The notes: generated by a model not told the origin, from the sequence alone. A DNA stretch of 9,945 nucleotides from an uncultured Coprococcus sp. (GCA_900557435.1 USSH01000070.1:1-9945), one strand, 5' to 3'. Positions 1 through 6,173 are shown, numbered from the stretch's first letter. Made by a program: numbers and translations.

Positions 1-1191
1 GTCATCCAGAAGAAAGGCAGCCTTCATCAGCGCTTCTCCATAGCCTGTGGAGCAGGAGCGCACAATGGAAGCGCCCTCCGGTAAGAGAGCCTTGATTTCT
101 TTTATGGAACGGATGGCCGTTTTTAAGGGACTTCCGTCATTGCTGCTGTAGAAGGAATAAAGAAGAGAGCCGTCCTCGCCTACAAGAGCAATCTTGGTAG
201 TGGTGCTTCCCGCGTCGATCCCCAAAAAGCAGTTGCCCTGATAGGAAGACAGATCAGCAGTCTGTACATGATGTCTGCTGTGTCTTGTCTTAAAGCTTTC
301 ATATTCTTCGTGAGAGGAAAAGAGGGGATCCATACGTTCTACTTCAAATTCCATTTTAATATCGGAGGAAAGCTTTGAAACCATTTCCTCCATGGAGTAG
401 GAAACCTCCTCCTTGGCATTCATGGCAGAGCCGATAGCCGCAAAAAGATGGGAGTGCTCTGTCTTTATGACATGCTCGTCATCTAATTTTAAGGTGCGGA
501 TAAAGCTGGCCTTCAGCTCGGAAAGGAAGTGCAGGGGGCCGCCCAAAAAGGCAACATGTCCCCGAATCGGCTTACCGCAGGCAAGGCCGCTGATGGTCTG
601 GTTGACAACAGCCTGAAAAATAGAGGCAGAAAGATCCTCCTTGGTAGCGCCGTCATTGATCAGGGGCTGAATGTCGGATTTGGCAAAAACGCCGCAACGC
701 GCCGCAATGGTATAGAGAGAACGATAGTCCTTGGCATATTCGTTTAAGCCTGTTGCGTCTGTCTGGAGAAGGGATGCCATCTGATCGATAAAGGAGCCGG
801 TTCCTCCGGCGCAGATACCGTTCATACGCTGCTCCACATTGCCGCCTTCAAAATAAATGATCTTTGCATCCTCACCTCCAAGCTCAATGGCAACGTCTGT
901 TTTCGGGGCAATTTCCTTCAGGGCTGTTGCAACGGAGATGACCTCCTGTACAAAGGGAACCTGCAGATGATTGGCAAGGGTCAGGCCGCCGGAGCCGGTG
1001 ATCATGGGGTGGAGCGTAATATTTCCAAGCTGATCGTAAGCTTCTTTTAAAAGATCAGAGAGGGTTTCCCTGATATTTGCAAAATGTCTTTTGTAGTCTG
1101 AGAACAGAATATTATGAGCATTATCCAAAATGGCAATCTTCACCGTGGTGGAACCAATGTCAATGCCAAGCGTATAGTGATCTGTGTTCAT
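1..1191 (-). CDS. Acyl-CoA dehydratase activase (BadF/BadG/HgdC-type ATPase), N-terminal part, cut by window edge
   Basis: The reverse strand encodes 397 residues with no stop before the left edge. Residues 9-21 (GIDIGSTTVKIAI) form the phosphate-binding loop of the ASKHA-fold ATPases. A GSGG motif follows at 67-70 and ELGGEDAK at 103-110. The segment GICAGGTGSF (C127) and C166 in ARCGVFAKSDIQ match the two cysteines that bind the bridging [4Fe-4S] cluster in 2-hydroxyglutaryl-CoA dehydratase activators. A second copy of the ATP-binding motif, GIDAGSTTTKIALV, begins at about 324. This is therefore the tandem-domain form, which in Clostridia is usually a protein well over 1000 residues with a dehydratase-like C-terminal part (family knowledge; not visible here). 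Activators of this class use ATP hydrolysis to inject one electron into a partner dehydratase; the real substrate of the long form is not established. The ATG at 1189-1191 is preceded by an AAAGGCGG ribosome site. Isoleucine is almost always ATT or ATC, unlike the genes to the right. Confidence 0.9.
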   Translation of the reverse strand, partial: MNTDHYTLGIDIGSTTVKIAILDNAHNILFSDYKRHFANIRETLSDLLKEAYDQLGNITLHPMITGSGGLTLANHLQVPFVQEVISVATALKEIAPKTDVAIELGGEDAKIIYFEGGNVEQRMNGICAGGTGSFIDQMASLLQTDATGLNEYAKDYRSLYTIAARCGVFAKSDIQPLINDGATKEDLSASIFQAVVNQTISGLACGKPIRGHVAFLGGPLHFLSELKASFIRTLKLDDEHVIKTEHSHLFAAIGSAMNAKEEVSYSMEEMVSKLSSDIKMEFEVERMDPLFSSHEEYESFKTRHSRHHVQTADLSSYQGNCFLGIDAGSTTTKIALVGEDGSLLYSFYSSNDGSPLKTAIRSIKEIKALLPEGASIVRSCSTGYGEALMKAAFLLDD

Positions 1192-1273
1192 AATGTACCG
1201 CCTTTCTAAATAAAAATATGTGGAAAATTTCTTTCCTATTATTAATATAGCGCATGTTTAGACATACTTTGTA

Positions 1274-1302
1274 ATTATACGACACAGAATATTAAAATGC
1301 AA
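1274..1302 (-). promoter_or_regulatory. Sigma-A-type promoter of the activase gene
   Basis: Read on the minus strand, TTGCAT (1297-1302) and a perfect TATAAT (1274-1279) are separated by exactly 17 bases. Transcription would start near 1266, leaving a leader of about 75 bases before the ATG. The promoter is divergent from the one at 1344-1372, so the two could affect each other. Confidence 0.8.
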
Positions 1303-1343
1303 CGCAGGAAAATAAACAATTTCTTAAAAAAAAATAACCTTTG

Positions 1344-1372
1344 TTTACATTTGAAAATGGGAATGTTAGAAT
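1344..1372 (+). promoter_or_regulatory. Sigma-A-type promoter of the rhomboid-like gene
   Basis: TTTACA (1344-1349) and TAGAAT (1367-1372) are separated by 17 bases, which is a good housekeeping promoter. Transcription would start near 1379, about 50 bases before the coding start. It may drive the whole cluster through 5658, since no convincing terminator is seen before then. Confidence 0.7.
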
Positions 1373-1407
1373 ATAAACTGTTTCAGAATGCCTGATAATA
1401 AAGACAG

Positions 1408-1413
1408 AAGGAG
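1408..1413 (+). promoter_or_regulatory. Ribosome binding site with unusually long spacing (rhomboid-like gene)
   Basis: AAGGAG is followed by 14 bases before the first in-frame ATG (1428). The in-frame GTG at 1413 overlaps the site itself and so is unlikely as a start. An ATT at 1416 is in frame but would be an exceptional initiator and is too close. The start is therefore somewhat uncertain. Confidence 0.5.
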
Positions 1414-1427
1414 TGATTGGATTTAGA

Positions 1428-2297
1428 ATGAAACCAATGGGAAACTTTGAAAAGAAATACGGAAAATACGCAATAAAAAATCTTTCTCTGGTATTGATCA
1501 TCTGCTATGCCTTCGGATATCTGTTTGAGATGATCTATCCGGATTTTTTACAATATCTGTATCTGAATCCTTATCAGATCCTGTTTCATGGACAGGTATG
1601 GAGACTGGTGACATGGATCATTACTCCGCCTAGCATGGATTTTAGTATACTCACATTTGTAATGCTGTTTTTCTATTATAGTTTGGGAACGTTACTTGAG
1701 CGGACTATAGGATCATTTTTGTACAATCTTTATATGTTTAGTTCTATGCTGTTTACTATGGTAGGTATGATGATCGCACACATATTATGCAGATATGTTT
1801 TTCACTATAGCTATTCTATGAACAGCATATATCTGCCTTCGTCTGGCACGGTGGCGTCATATGCCTCCACGTACTATATTTTACTGTCGATATTCTTGGC
1901 AATTGCACTTTGTTATCCTGATATGAGTGTCTTGTATGCCATGATCATCCCTATCAAGATGAAATACCTGTCGATAGTATATATACTCATGACAGTGTAT
2001 TATTTCACTCAGGAGACATTTATGGGAAGAGTTAATATTGCCATGTCTTTGGTGAGCTTTGTGATATTCTATCTGAGTACAAAGAATTTCAGACGATTTG
2101 CTCCGAAACAGATGAAGCGACGGAGAAATTACAACAAGCAGGTGCGCACGGCAAAGAGAGAGAATATAAGTCATAAGTGTGTAGTATGTGGCAGAACGGA
2201 TAAGGATTATCCTGACCTGCAGTTCAGATACTGTTCGAAGTGTACGGGTAACAAGGAGTATTGTCAGGATCATCTGTTTACACATACTCATAACTGA
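1428..2297 (+). CDS. Rhomboid-like multi-pass membrane protein with C-terminal Cys/His zinc-binding tail
   Basis: This 289-residue protein has about six hydrophobic segments (roughly 18-36, 56-66, 73-89, 98-120, 147-166 and 180-216). Rhomboid-fold signatures are visible: GQVWRL at 55-60 before the L1-like region, and LGTLLER at 86-92, the counterpart of the conserved G-x-x-x-E-R region. The serine motif GxSG expected in the fourth segment is missing; that part reads YASTYYILLSIFLAIA. No partner Ala-His pair is evident in the last segment. I infer a rhomboid pseudoprotease rather than a protease. After a basic stretch (KQMKRRRNYNKQVRTAKR, 227-244) the tail holds C251-x2-C254, C269-x2-C272, C279-x2-H282 and H286/H288. 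This pattern suggests one or two bound zinc ions on the cytoplasmic side. It is the first gene of the five-gene cluster. Similar rhomboid-like proteins are common in Lachnospiraceae, but their function is unknown to me. Confidence 0.75.
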   Translation: MKPMGNFEKKYGKYAIKNLSLVLIICYAFGYLFEMIYPDFLQYLYLNPYQILFHGQVWRLVTWIITPPSMDFSILTFVMLFFYYSLGTLLERTIGSFLYNLYMFSSMLFTMVGMMIAHILCRYVFHYSYSMNSIYLPSSGTVASYASTYYILLSIFLAIALCYPDMSVLYAMIIPIKMKYLSIVYILMTVYYFTQETFMGRVNIAMSLVSFVIFYLSTKNFRRFAPKQMKRRRNYNKQVRTAKRENISHKCVVCGRTDKDYPDLQFRYCSKCTGNKEYCQDHLFTHTHN

Positions 2298-2323
2298 ATC
2301 ACAGTTGTTACTGGGCAGGCTGG

Positions 2324-2342
2324 TGGCACATATATAGTGCCA
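2324..2342 (+). other. Small hairpin between the first two cluster genes
   Basis: TGGCAC (2324-2329) and GTGCCA (2337-2342) form a perfect 6-base-pair stem around the loop ATATATA. No T-run follows, so it is not a typical intrinsic terminator. It may be an RNA processing or stability element, or chance. Confidence 0.35.
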
Positions 2343-2355
2343 GGTGGCAAGAATG

Positions 2356-2361
2356 TATAAT
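2356..2361 (+). promoter_or_regulatory. Possible -10 element upstream of the 475-residue protein gene
   Basis: TATAAT lies about 70 bases before the ATG at 2433, with further TATTAT/TATATA sequence at 2374-2381. No matching -35 box is found at 16-18 bases upstream. A separate promoter here is only a possibility, and read-through from 1344-1372 is the simpler explanation. Confidence 0.25.
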
Positions 2362-2432
2362 TTATAGAATGGGTATTATATAACACAGAATATTGAAAAG
2401 ATATTTAAATATAGAGATAAAGGAAGTTGAAT

Positions 2433-3860
2433 ATGTATAACGAAGAGAAAAAGCTTATAACTGATATACAGAGAAGAAAGGACCTGGATAGTAATCTTGG
2501 ATTGTTTGCTGATGTGGCTTCTAAGGTTAATTTTGAATATGCCTGTCAGAAGTTTACACTTAATTTCCTGACACTTAAGGATATGCATATGGATGGAGAT
2601 GTGCCTGATGATTCATATATAGCACATTGTGAGACTGTAATAGACAAGATTGCATCAGATTATCTGGCAGACTATGAGGAGGCCAGACTTGAGACTGCAG
2701 ATGATGACATAAAGCTGGTAGCTGAAGTGAGAGATGCCATCACACGTAAGATGAAGGTTCTTACTTCATACACTGACGCATTTGAGATGTATGAGTATAT
2801 TTTAAATAGGAAAGAATACGGTTATCCAGAGAATATGACAGAGGAACTTCAGAGCGAGCTGGACGAAATAGATGCCGACGAATTTGCTGATGAGATATTC
2901 AGATTTGTATTTGCTGATTCTGATAAGGTGGCAGTCAACTCCAAACTTCAGGGTCTTATAGGACAACTTCCGATCAGGATGACCAAGAATAGATTTTATG
3001 ATATTCTTGGTGATACTCTTGATATATACAATGGCGTGGAGAAGGAATCGCTTGATCAGTTTATAGATATGGTTGAGAGCACAGCACTCATCAAACTTCC
3101 TGACGGATTTGATACGGAATATCCGGATCTTTACAACGCATTGGGAATCTTGAAACAGGCGGATTACGCACAGCTTTCCTATGAGGACTACAGAAAGCTG
3201 GCAGACGTACTTGACAGAAGTGCGCAGTTTCTGAATTCAGTTGTAACGGAATATATGCTTATTGTTGAGCTGATAAATGATCTGTATGTAATGCTTCTTG
3301 CTATATCGATACGAAACAATACGTCAGAGAAGTGTCACAAGGCCATGGAAGTTGTTGCAGGTGCTATTAAGGCGGAAGAAGGCGAACTTGAATCTGTATA
3401 TACCATGTTGAATGATATCGTGGGTGAGCAGGAGGCAGCCGGCGAGCATAAGGTGATGCTGGAGTCTGCGGTATATGATATAACAACCGGATACATGGAA
3501 GATATAACAAGAGTTGGACTTGAAGGGACTTACAGAGCTTTGGAGAAGATGGATAAACTTCTCTCAGGTAGTATGTTTGTTGATATAGATAATGTGGCTG
3601 TGGCAGGAGTTCTCAAAGTGGACAGTGATTATATTGCAGGATGCAAGGAGAAACTTGCAAGTGAATTTGCAGACTTGTTCGCACAGAATTCTATGACAGT
3701 CAACAGAGCACTTATGGCTAAGATCCTTTCCAATATTCCGGTATTCTTCAATACAACTGATGAGATCAAGGAATATATTCAGGGTTCGCTCACAAGATGC
3801 AGAGAGAAAAGCGAACTCCTTGCTGATTATATGGTAATAAAGCAGATGATGGAAGAATAA
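2433..3860 (+). CDS. Uncharacterised acidic, mostly helical protein, 475 residues
   Basis: I do not recognise this family. The ATG at 2433 is chosen over a TTG two codons earlier because AAAGGAAG (2419-2426) lies 6 bases upstream of the ATG. The protein is rich in Asp, Glu, Leu and Ala with few prolines, and most of it reads as amphipathic helices. There is no signal peptide. The only long hydrophobic stretch, at about 274-293 (YMLIVELINDLYVMLLAISI), contains acidic residues and looks like a buried helix rather than a membrane anchor. No nucleotide-binding, metal-binding or catalytic motif is apparent. Cysteines are few and not paired. The gene sits between the rhomboid-like gene and a small unknown gene, all in the same direction with gaps of 135 and 52 bases, so co-transcription is likely. 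A cytoplasmic scaffold or partner of the membrane proteins is conceivable but is not shown by the sequence. Confidence 0.85.
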   Translation: MYNEEKKLITDIQRRKDLDSNLGLFADVASKVNFEYACQKFTLNFLTLKDMHMDGDVPDDSYIAHCETVIDKIASDYLADYEEARLETADDDIKLVAEVRDAITRKMKVLTSYTDAFEMYEYILNRKEYGYPENMTEELQSELDEIDADEFADEIFRFVFADSDKVAVNSKLQGLIGQLPIRMTKNRFYDILGDTLDIYNGVEKESLDQFIDMVESTALIKLPDGFDTEYPDLYNALGILKQADYAQLSYEDYRKLADVLDRSAQFLNSVVTEYMLIVELINDLYVMLLAISIRNNTSEKCHKAMEVVAGAIKAEEGELESVYTMLNDIVGEQEAAGEHKVMLESAVYDITTGYMEDITRVGLEGTYRALEKMDKLLSGSMFVDIDNVAVAGVLKVDSDYIAGCKEKLASEFADLFAQNSMTVNRALMAKILSNIPVFFNTTDEIKEYIQGSLTRCREKSELLADYMVIKQMMEE

Positions 3861-3874
3861 TATAGATAATATCT

Positions 3875-3897
3875 ATGCGCGTTACATAGCGCTGCAT
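3875..3897 (+). other. Bulged hairpin just ahead of the 109-residue gene
   Basis: ATGCGCG (3875-3881) can pair with CGC-T-GCAT (3890-3897), giving seven base pairs with one bulged T around an eight-base loop. It ends 3 bases before the weak ribosome site at 3901-3906 and could affect translation of the next gene. There is no T-run, so it is not a terminator. Confidence 0.35.
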
Positions 3898-3900
3898 TGC

Positions 3901-3906
3901 GGGTGA
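3901..3906 (+). promoter_or_regulatory. Weak ribosome binding site
   Basis: GGGTGA lies 6 bases before the ATG at 3913. It is a poorer match to the 16S tail than the sites of the neighbouring genes, so this small protein may be made at a lower level or depend on translation of the upstream gene. Confidence 0.45.
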
Positions 3907-3912
3907 AATTGT

Positions 3913-4242
3913 ATGGTCATTGATGAAAAGTTCTATGTCGGAAAGGCGAAGGACAGGCAGATTATAAGAATGGTCAGGGGAATAAGATATTTCCACAAGG
4001 TTAGGTATGTACCTGGGGTCTTTGTAGTCACACTTCCCCTGTTTGGAGACGGAATACTTGAGATATATGAAATGAACGAATTTAGACAGAAGATATACAG
4101 AGATATGTCGGATTCCATACATATTGTTGGTGCGGCGACCACCAGGGCGCAGGCTATAAGTCTTGTAAGGGATATTATAGATGATATATATATAAAGACT
4201 GGCGGTGTTGATGTGAAGGGATTTTTCCGCGCGGAAGGCTAA
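3913..4242 (+). CDS. Uncharacterised small protein, 109 residues
   Basis: I do not recognise this family. The sequence alternates basic, strand-like segments (IRMVRGIRYFHKVRYVPGVFVVTLPLF) with a helical C-terminal half ending in SLVRDIIDDIYIKTGGVDVKGFF. It looks like a compact alpha/beta cytoplasmic domain. It has no signal peptide, membrane segment or cysteine. The real-gene call rests on the full-length open frame in the cluster direction, codon use like its neighbours (many ATA and AGA codons), and tight packing: 52 bases after the upstream stop and 11 bases before the next ATG. The overlapping reverse-strand frames lack these supports. Confidence 0.75.
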   Translation: MVIDEKFYVGKAKDRQIIRMVRGIRYFHKVRYVPGVFVVTLPLFGDGILEIYEMNEFRQKIYRDMSDSIHIVGAATTRAQAISLVRDIIDDIYIKTGGVDVKGFFRAEG

Positions 4243-4253
4243 GGGGAAGCAGC

Positions 4254-5249
4254 ATGCATATAGTGTTATTGATATTGAAAATATTGCTTATAATATTATT
4301 GTCACTGATTGGTCTGGTGATCTTGCTGGCACTTTTGGTACTGTTTGCTCCTATTAGATATAAGCTGTATGCTAAAAAAAAGGATGACATATGGGCGAAG
4401 ATGACAGCCAGATGGCTTGGGTTTGTATTATGTTTCAAACTCACTTACGATCAGGATAATGGACTGGTGTACCGATTGCGATTGTTTGGCGGCACACTGT
4501 TTGGTTCGGACAAAACTCCGAGTTTCAGACACAAGAAAAATTCAGATGAACTAGAGAACGATGATGCCACTTGTGGACAGACAGATCCATCGGTGGACGT
4601 TCAGACGAGATCATCTCAAAATACAAGTCAAAATACAACTCAAAATAACGAAGTGGGAGATGGTCCTGGCCAGGTATTGACAGAAAAGTTTCCATCAGCT
4701 GATCCGGAAGATAGTGAGTTCTTGTTGGAAGATAAGGAGTTTGAACAAAGAACTGAGGGTGATGGAGAAAAATTACGAGAAAATATTTGGGGAAGAATAG
4801 GCAGGAAAATCGATTCTATATTCAAGAAGATCGCTGAGAAATACAGAAGTGCTGCAGAGAAATTTGCAAGTCTTAAAAAGAAAAAAGATGGCTATACTAA
4901 GCTTATGAATAATGTAAGGACCAAAGAGGCTCTTAGGGTTGTGAAAACCGAACTTATGGCACTGCTCAAACATCTAAAACCGTCAAAACTCAAAGGACAA
5001 CTGACGTATGGAACCGGAGATCCGGCATCAACAGGGCAGCATCTTGGAATTATGAGCGCTTTTTTTCCATTGTATTATGACAATATAGACATAACTCCGG
5101 ATTTTGAAAATAAGATTCTGGAGGGCGATGTCATGATCAAAGGCAGCATAAGGCTGTGGTCAGTCGGATGGTGTGCACTTAAAGTAATGTGGAACAAAAA
5201 TGTAAAGATAACAATATCACGTTTTAAGAAGATATCGGGAGGAAATTGA
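4254..5249 (+). CDS. DUF2953 (YtfI-like) membrane protein
   Basis: This 331-residue protein has an N-terminal membrane segment of about residues 3-33 (repeated Leu/Ile/Val), then APIRYKLYAKKKDD and a short beta-like region. A long acidic, low-complexity linker follows (about 88-180), including the four-residue repeat SQNT/SQNT/TQNN. A basic helical part rich in lysine (about 180-240) precedes the conserved C-terminal domain. In that domain GTGDPASTGQHLG (253-265), ITPDF (280-284) and the KGSIR region (296-300) match the DUF2953 family (family knowledge). An AAGGGGA ribosome site (4241-4247) overlaps the upstream stop. The stop is one base from the start of the GerW-family gene, so translation is probably coupled. 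This order matches the ytfI-ytfJ pair of Bacillus subtilis. The molecular role of DUF2953 is unknown. Confidence 0.85.
   Translation: MHIVLLILKILLIILLSLIGLVILLALLVLFAPIRYKLYAKKKDDIWAKMTARWLGFVLCFKLTYDQDNGLVYRLRLFGGTLFGSDKTPSFRHKKNSDELENDDATCGQTDPSVDVQTRSSQNTSQNTTQNNEVGDGPGQVLTEKFPSADPEDSEFLLEDKEFEQRTEGDGEKLRENIWGRIGRKIDSIFKKIAEKYRSAAEKFASLKKKKDGYTKLMNNVRTKEALRVVKTELMALLKHLKPSKLKGQLTYGTGDPASTGQHLGIMSAFFPLYYDNIDITPDFENKILEGDVMIKGSIRLWSVGWCALKVMWNKNVKITISRFKKISGGN
4616..4649 (+). repeat. In-frame 12-base tandem repeat in the DUF2953 linker
   Basis: Two near-identical copies of TCAAAATACAAS (4616-4627 and 4628-4639) plus a partial third (4640-4649) encode the QNTSQNTTQNN stretch. The unit length is a multiple of three, so copy-number change would alter linker length without breaking the frame. 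Confidence 0.7.
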
Positions 5250-5250
5250 T

Positions 5251-5658
5251 ATGGCAAATAATAATATCGAAGGAACACTTGGGGCTCTGTTTAATGGAAT
5301 GGATGGATTTATTTCATCAAAGTCAGTTGTAGGAGAACCTGTGTACGTAGGTGATACGATAATTATCCCTATTGTGGATGTGAATTTTGGAATGGCGGCA
5401 GGAGCATTTAATAAACAGGATGGCAATAAGGCGGCCGGTGGAATAGGTGCGAAGATGAGTCCGTCAGCAGTTCTTGTAATATCCAATGGTAATACGAGAC
5501 TCGTGAATCTCAAGAATCAGGATGCTGTTACAAAGATCATAGATATGGCTCCGGAGGTTATAGATAAGGTAGTTGGACTTTTCAAAAAAGATAAAACCGA
5601 AGAGGAAAAAGCAGTCGATCAGGCTATCGATGAGATGGCAGAGTCGGAAGATATATAG
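5251..5658 (+). CDS. GerW family sporulation protein (YtfJ-like)
   Basis: This 135-residue protein matches the Spore_YtfJ family in length and layout. An N-terminal helix (NIEGTLGALFNGMDGF) is followed by VVGEPVYVGDTIIIPIVDVNFGM at about 26-48. A glycine-rich middle (about 66-72) leads into MSPSAVLVISNGNTRLVNL, and the C-terminal helix ends in an acidic tail. In Bacillus subtilis the homologue (GerW/YtfJ) is a spore protein needed for normal L-alanine germination; its biochemical action is not known. Homologues also occur in Clostridia that sporulate poorly or not at all, so presence does not prove sporulation. The ribosome site GGGAGG (5237-5242) lies inside the end of the DUF2953 gene, which supports coupling. 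No forespore-type promoter could be supported immediately upstream. Confidence 0.93.
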   Translation: MANNNIEGTLGALFNGMDGFISSKSVVGEPVYVGDTIIIPIVDVNFGMAAGAFNKQDGNKAAGGIGAKMSPSAVLVISNGNTRLVNLKNQDAVTKIIDMAPEVIDKVVGLFKKDKTEEEKAVDQAIDEMAESEDI

Positions 5659-5671
5659 TGAATTATTAAAG

Positions 5672-5716
5672 AATCACCACATATAATGATAGTAAATCAT
5701 TATGGTGGTGATTTTT
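5672..5716 (+). terminator. Hairpin with short T-run after the GerW-family gene
   Basis: AATCACCAC (5672-5680) pairs with GTGGTGATT (5705-5713), and ATAATGAT (5683-5690) pairs with ATCATTAT (5696-5703). The two stems are separated by a small internal loop and closed by AGTAA. Five Ts (5712-5716) follow. It is a plausible intrinsic terminator for the upstream cluster. The T-run is short, and the start codon of the next small frame lies in the 3' arm, so it may instead, or also, control that frame. Confidence 0.75.
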
Positions 5717-5854
5717 ATCTGGCGCAAATATTGTGGCTATGCTTTGTTCTTTACAGCGGTGGGGGTAGTGATAGGGTATTTTATAAGTGGATTTGTGCAA
5801 TTTCTTGTTATTGTTATACTGCTGCTTTTATCATATATTTTTTCCTGCCGATGA
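5702..5854 (+). CDS. Probable small two-segment membrane protein, 50 residues
   Basis: From ATG 5702 the frame encodes a 50-residue protein beginning MVVIFIWRKYCGYALFF and ending SYIFSCR. It has a short basic start (WRKY), a hydrophobic segment at about 12-28 with Gly-rich VGVVIGYFISGF, and a second at about 31-46 (QFLVIVILLLLSYIF), then Cys-Arg. This pattern resembles small hydrophobic proteins of about 45 residues found in Firmicutes with a G-x-G-hydrophobic turn and a C-terminal cysteine. That resemblance is from memory and untested. No strong ribosome site precedes the ATG; GGTGGTGA (5704-5711) could serve only a later, non-standard start. In-frame GTGs at 5705 and 5708 are alternatives. 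The start lies in the 3' arm of the preceding hairpin, and the stop is 4 bases before the next terminator. Its function is unknown. Confidence 0.5.
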   Translation: MVVIFIWRKYCGYALFFTAVGVVIGYFISGFVQFLVIVILLLLSYIFSCR

Positions 5855-5858
5855 CAAA

Positions 5859-5899
5859 AAAATAAGAGCAATGATTATAAAAATCAATGCTCTTATTTT
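5859..5899. terminator. Bidirectional intrinsic terminator between the plus-strand cluster and rpmB
   Basis: Positions 5859-5876 pair with 5882-5899 over 18 positions with a single A-A mismatch and a five-base loop. The stem is flanked by an A-run on the left (from 5856) and TTATTTTAT on the right, so it can stop transcription in both directions. It sits exactly between the converging small frame and rpmB. Confidence 0.9.
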
Positions 5900-5931
5900 A
5901 TCAGAACTGAATCGGTGATATTATGCAAATA

Positions 5932-6117
5932 TTATGCACGCTCGACCTTACCAGATCTTAAGCAAGATGTGCAAACATAAATCTTCTTAGGTGTTCCATC
6001 AACAACAGCCTTAACAGCCTTAACATTTGACTTCCACATCTTGTTTGCTCTTCTATGAGAGTGGCTCACTTTGATACCGAAATGAGCACCTTTATCACAA
6101 ATTGAACATTTTGCCAT
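5932..6117 (-). CDS. rpmB: 50S ribosomal protein L28
   Basis: This 61-residue protein is the usual short Firmicutes size. It begins MAKCSICDKGAHFG, continues with SHSHRRANKMWKSNV, and ends KIYVCTSCLRSGKVERA. The four cysteines C4, C7, C49 and C52 give the zinc-binding (C+) form of L28. L28 is part of the large ribosomal subunit. A strong AGGAGGTG site lies upstream of the ATG at 6115-6117. The gene stands alone, divergent from the Asp23-fakA-recG operon, which is the common Firmicutes arrangement. Because zinc-type and zinc-free L28 paralogues occur in some genomes, a second copy elsewhere is possible. Confidence 0.97.
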   Translation of the reverse strand: MAKCSICDKGAHFGIKVSHSHRRANKMWKSNVKAVKAVVDGTPKKIYVCTSCLRSGKVERA

Positions 6118-6134
6118 AATAGCACCTCCTTCAA

Positions 6135-6173
6135 TGATTAAACTATTTGATTAAACTAATTGAATAAACAAAC
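6135..6173 (-). repeat. Three-copy 13-base tandem repeat in the rpmB leader
   Basis: On the plus strand the units are 6135-6147, 6148-6160 and 6161-6173. The first two share TGATTAAACTA exactly and the third is TGAATAAACAA. They lie in the untranslated leader of rpmB, ending a few bases before its ribosome site. Confidence 0.8.

Noticed and set aside
413..747. Two overlapping plus-strand frames
   Set aside because: They lie opposite the well-supported activase coding sequence, have no ribosome site and encode no recognisable protein pattern.
1881..2291. Reverse-strand frame of 136 residues
   Set aside because: It is antisense to the rhomboid-like gene, whose membrane segments and cysteine pairs clearly mark the true frame.
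2324..2342. Intrinsic terminator after the rhomboid-like gene
   Set aside because: The stem is only 6 base pairs with an AT loop and is not followed by a T-run, so it was listed only as a hairpin.
1274..2398. Insertion-sequence boundaries around the rhomboid-like gene
   Set aside because: The paired motif is a direct repeat without terminal inverted repeats, and the enclosed gene is not a transposase.
3790..4142. Reverse-strand frames over the 109-residue gene
   Set aside because: They run against the cluster direction, one overlaps the end of the 475-residue gene, and no ribosome site or codon bias supports them.
6135..6173. CRISPR-like repeat
   Set aside because: The units are only 13 bases long, directly adjacent without spacers, and no cas gene is present.
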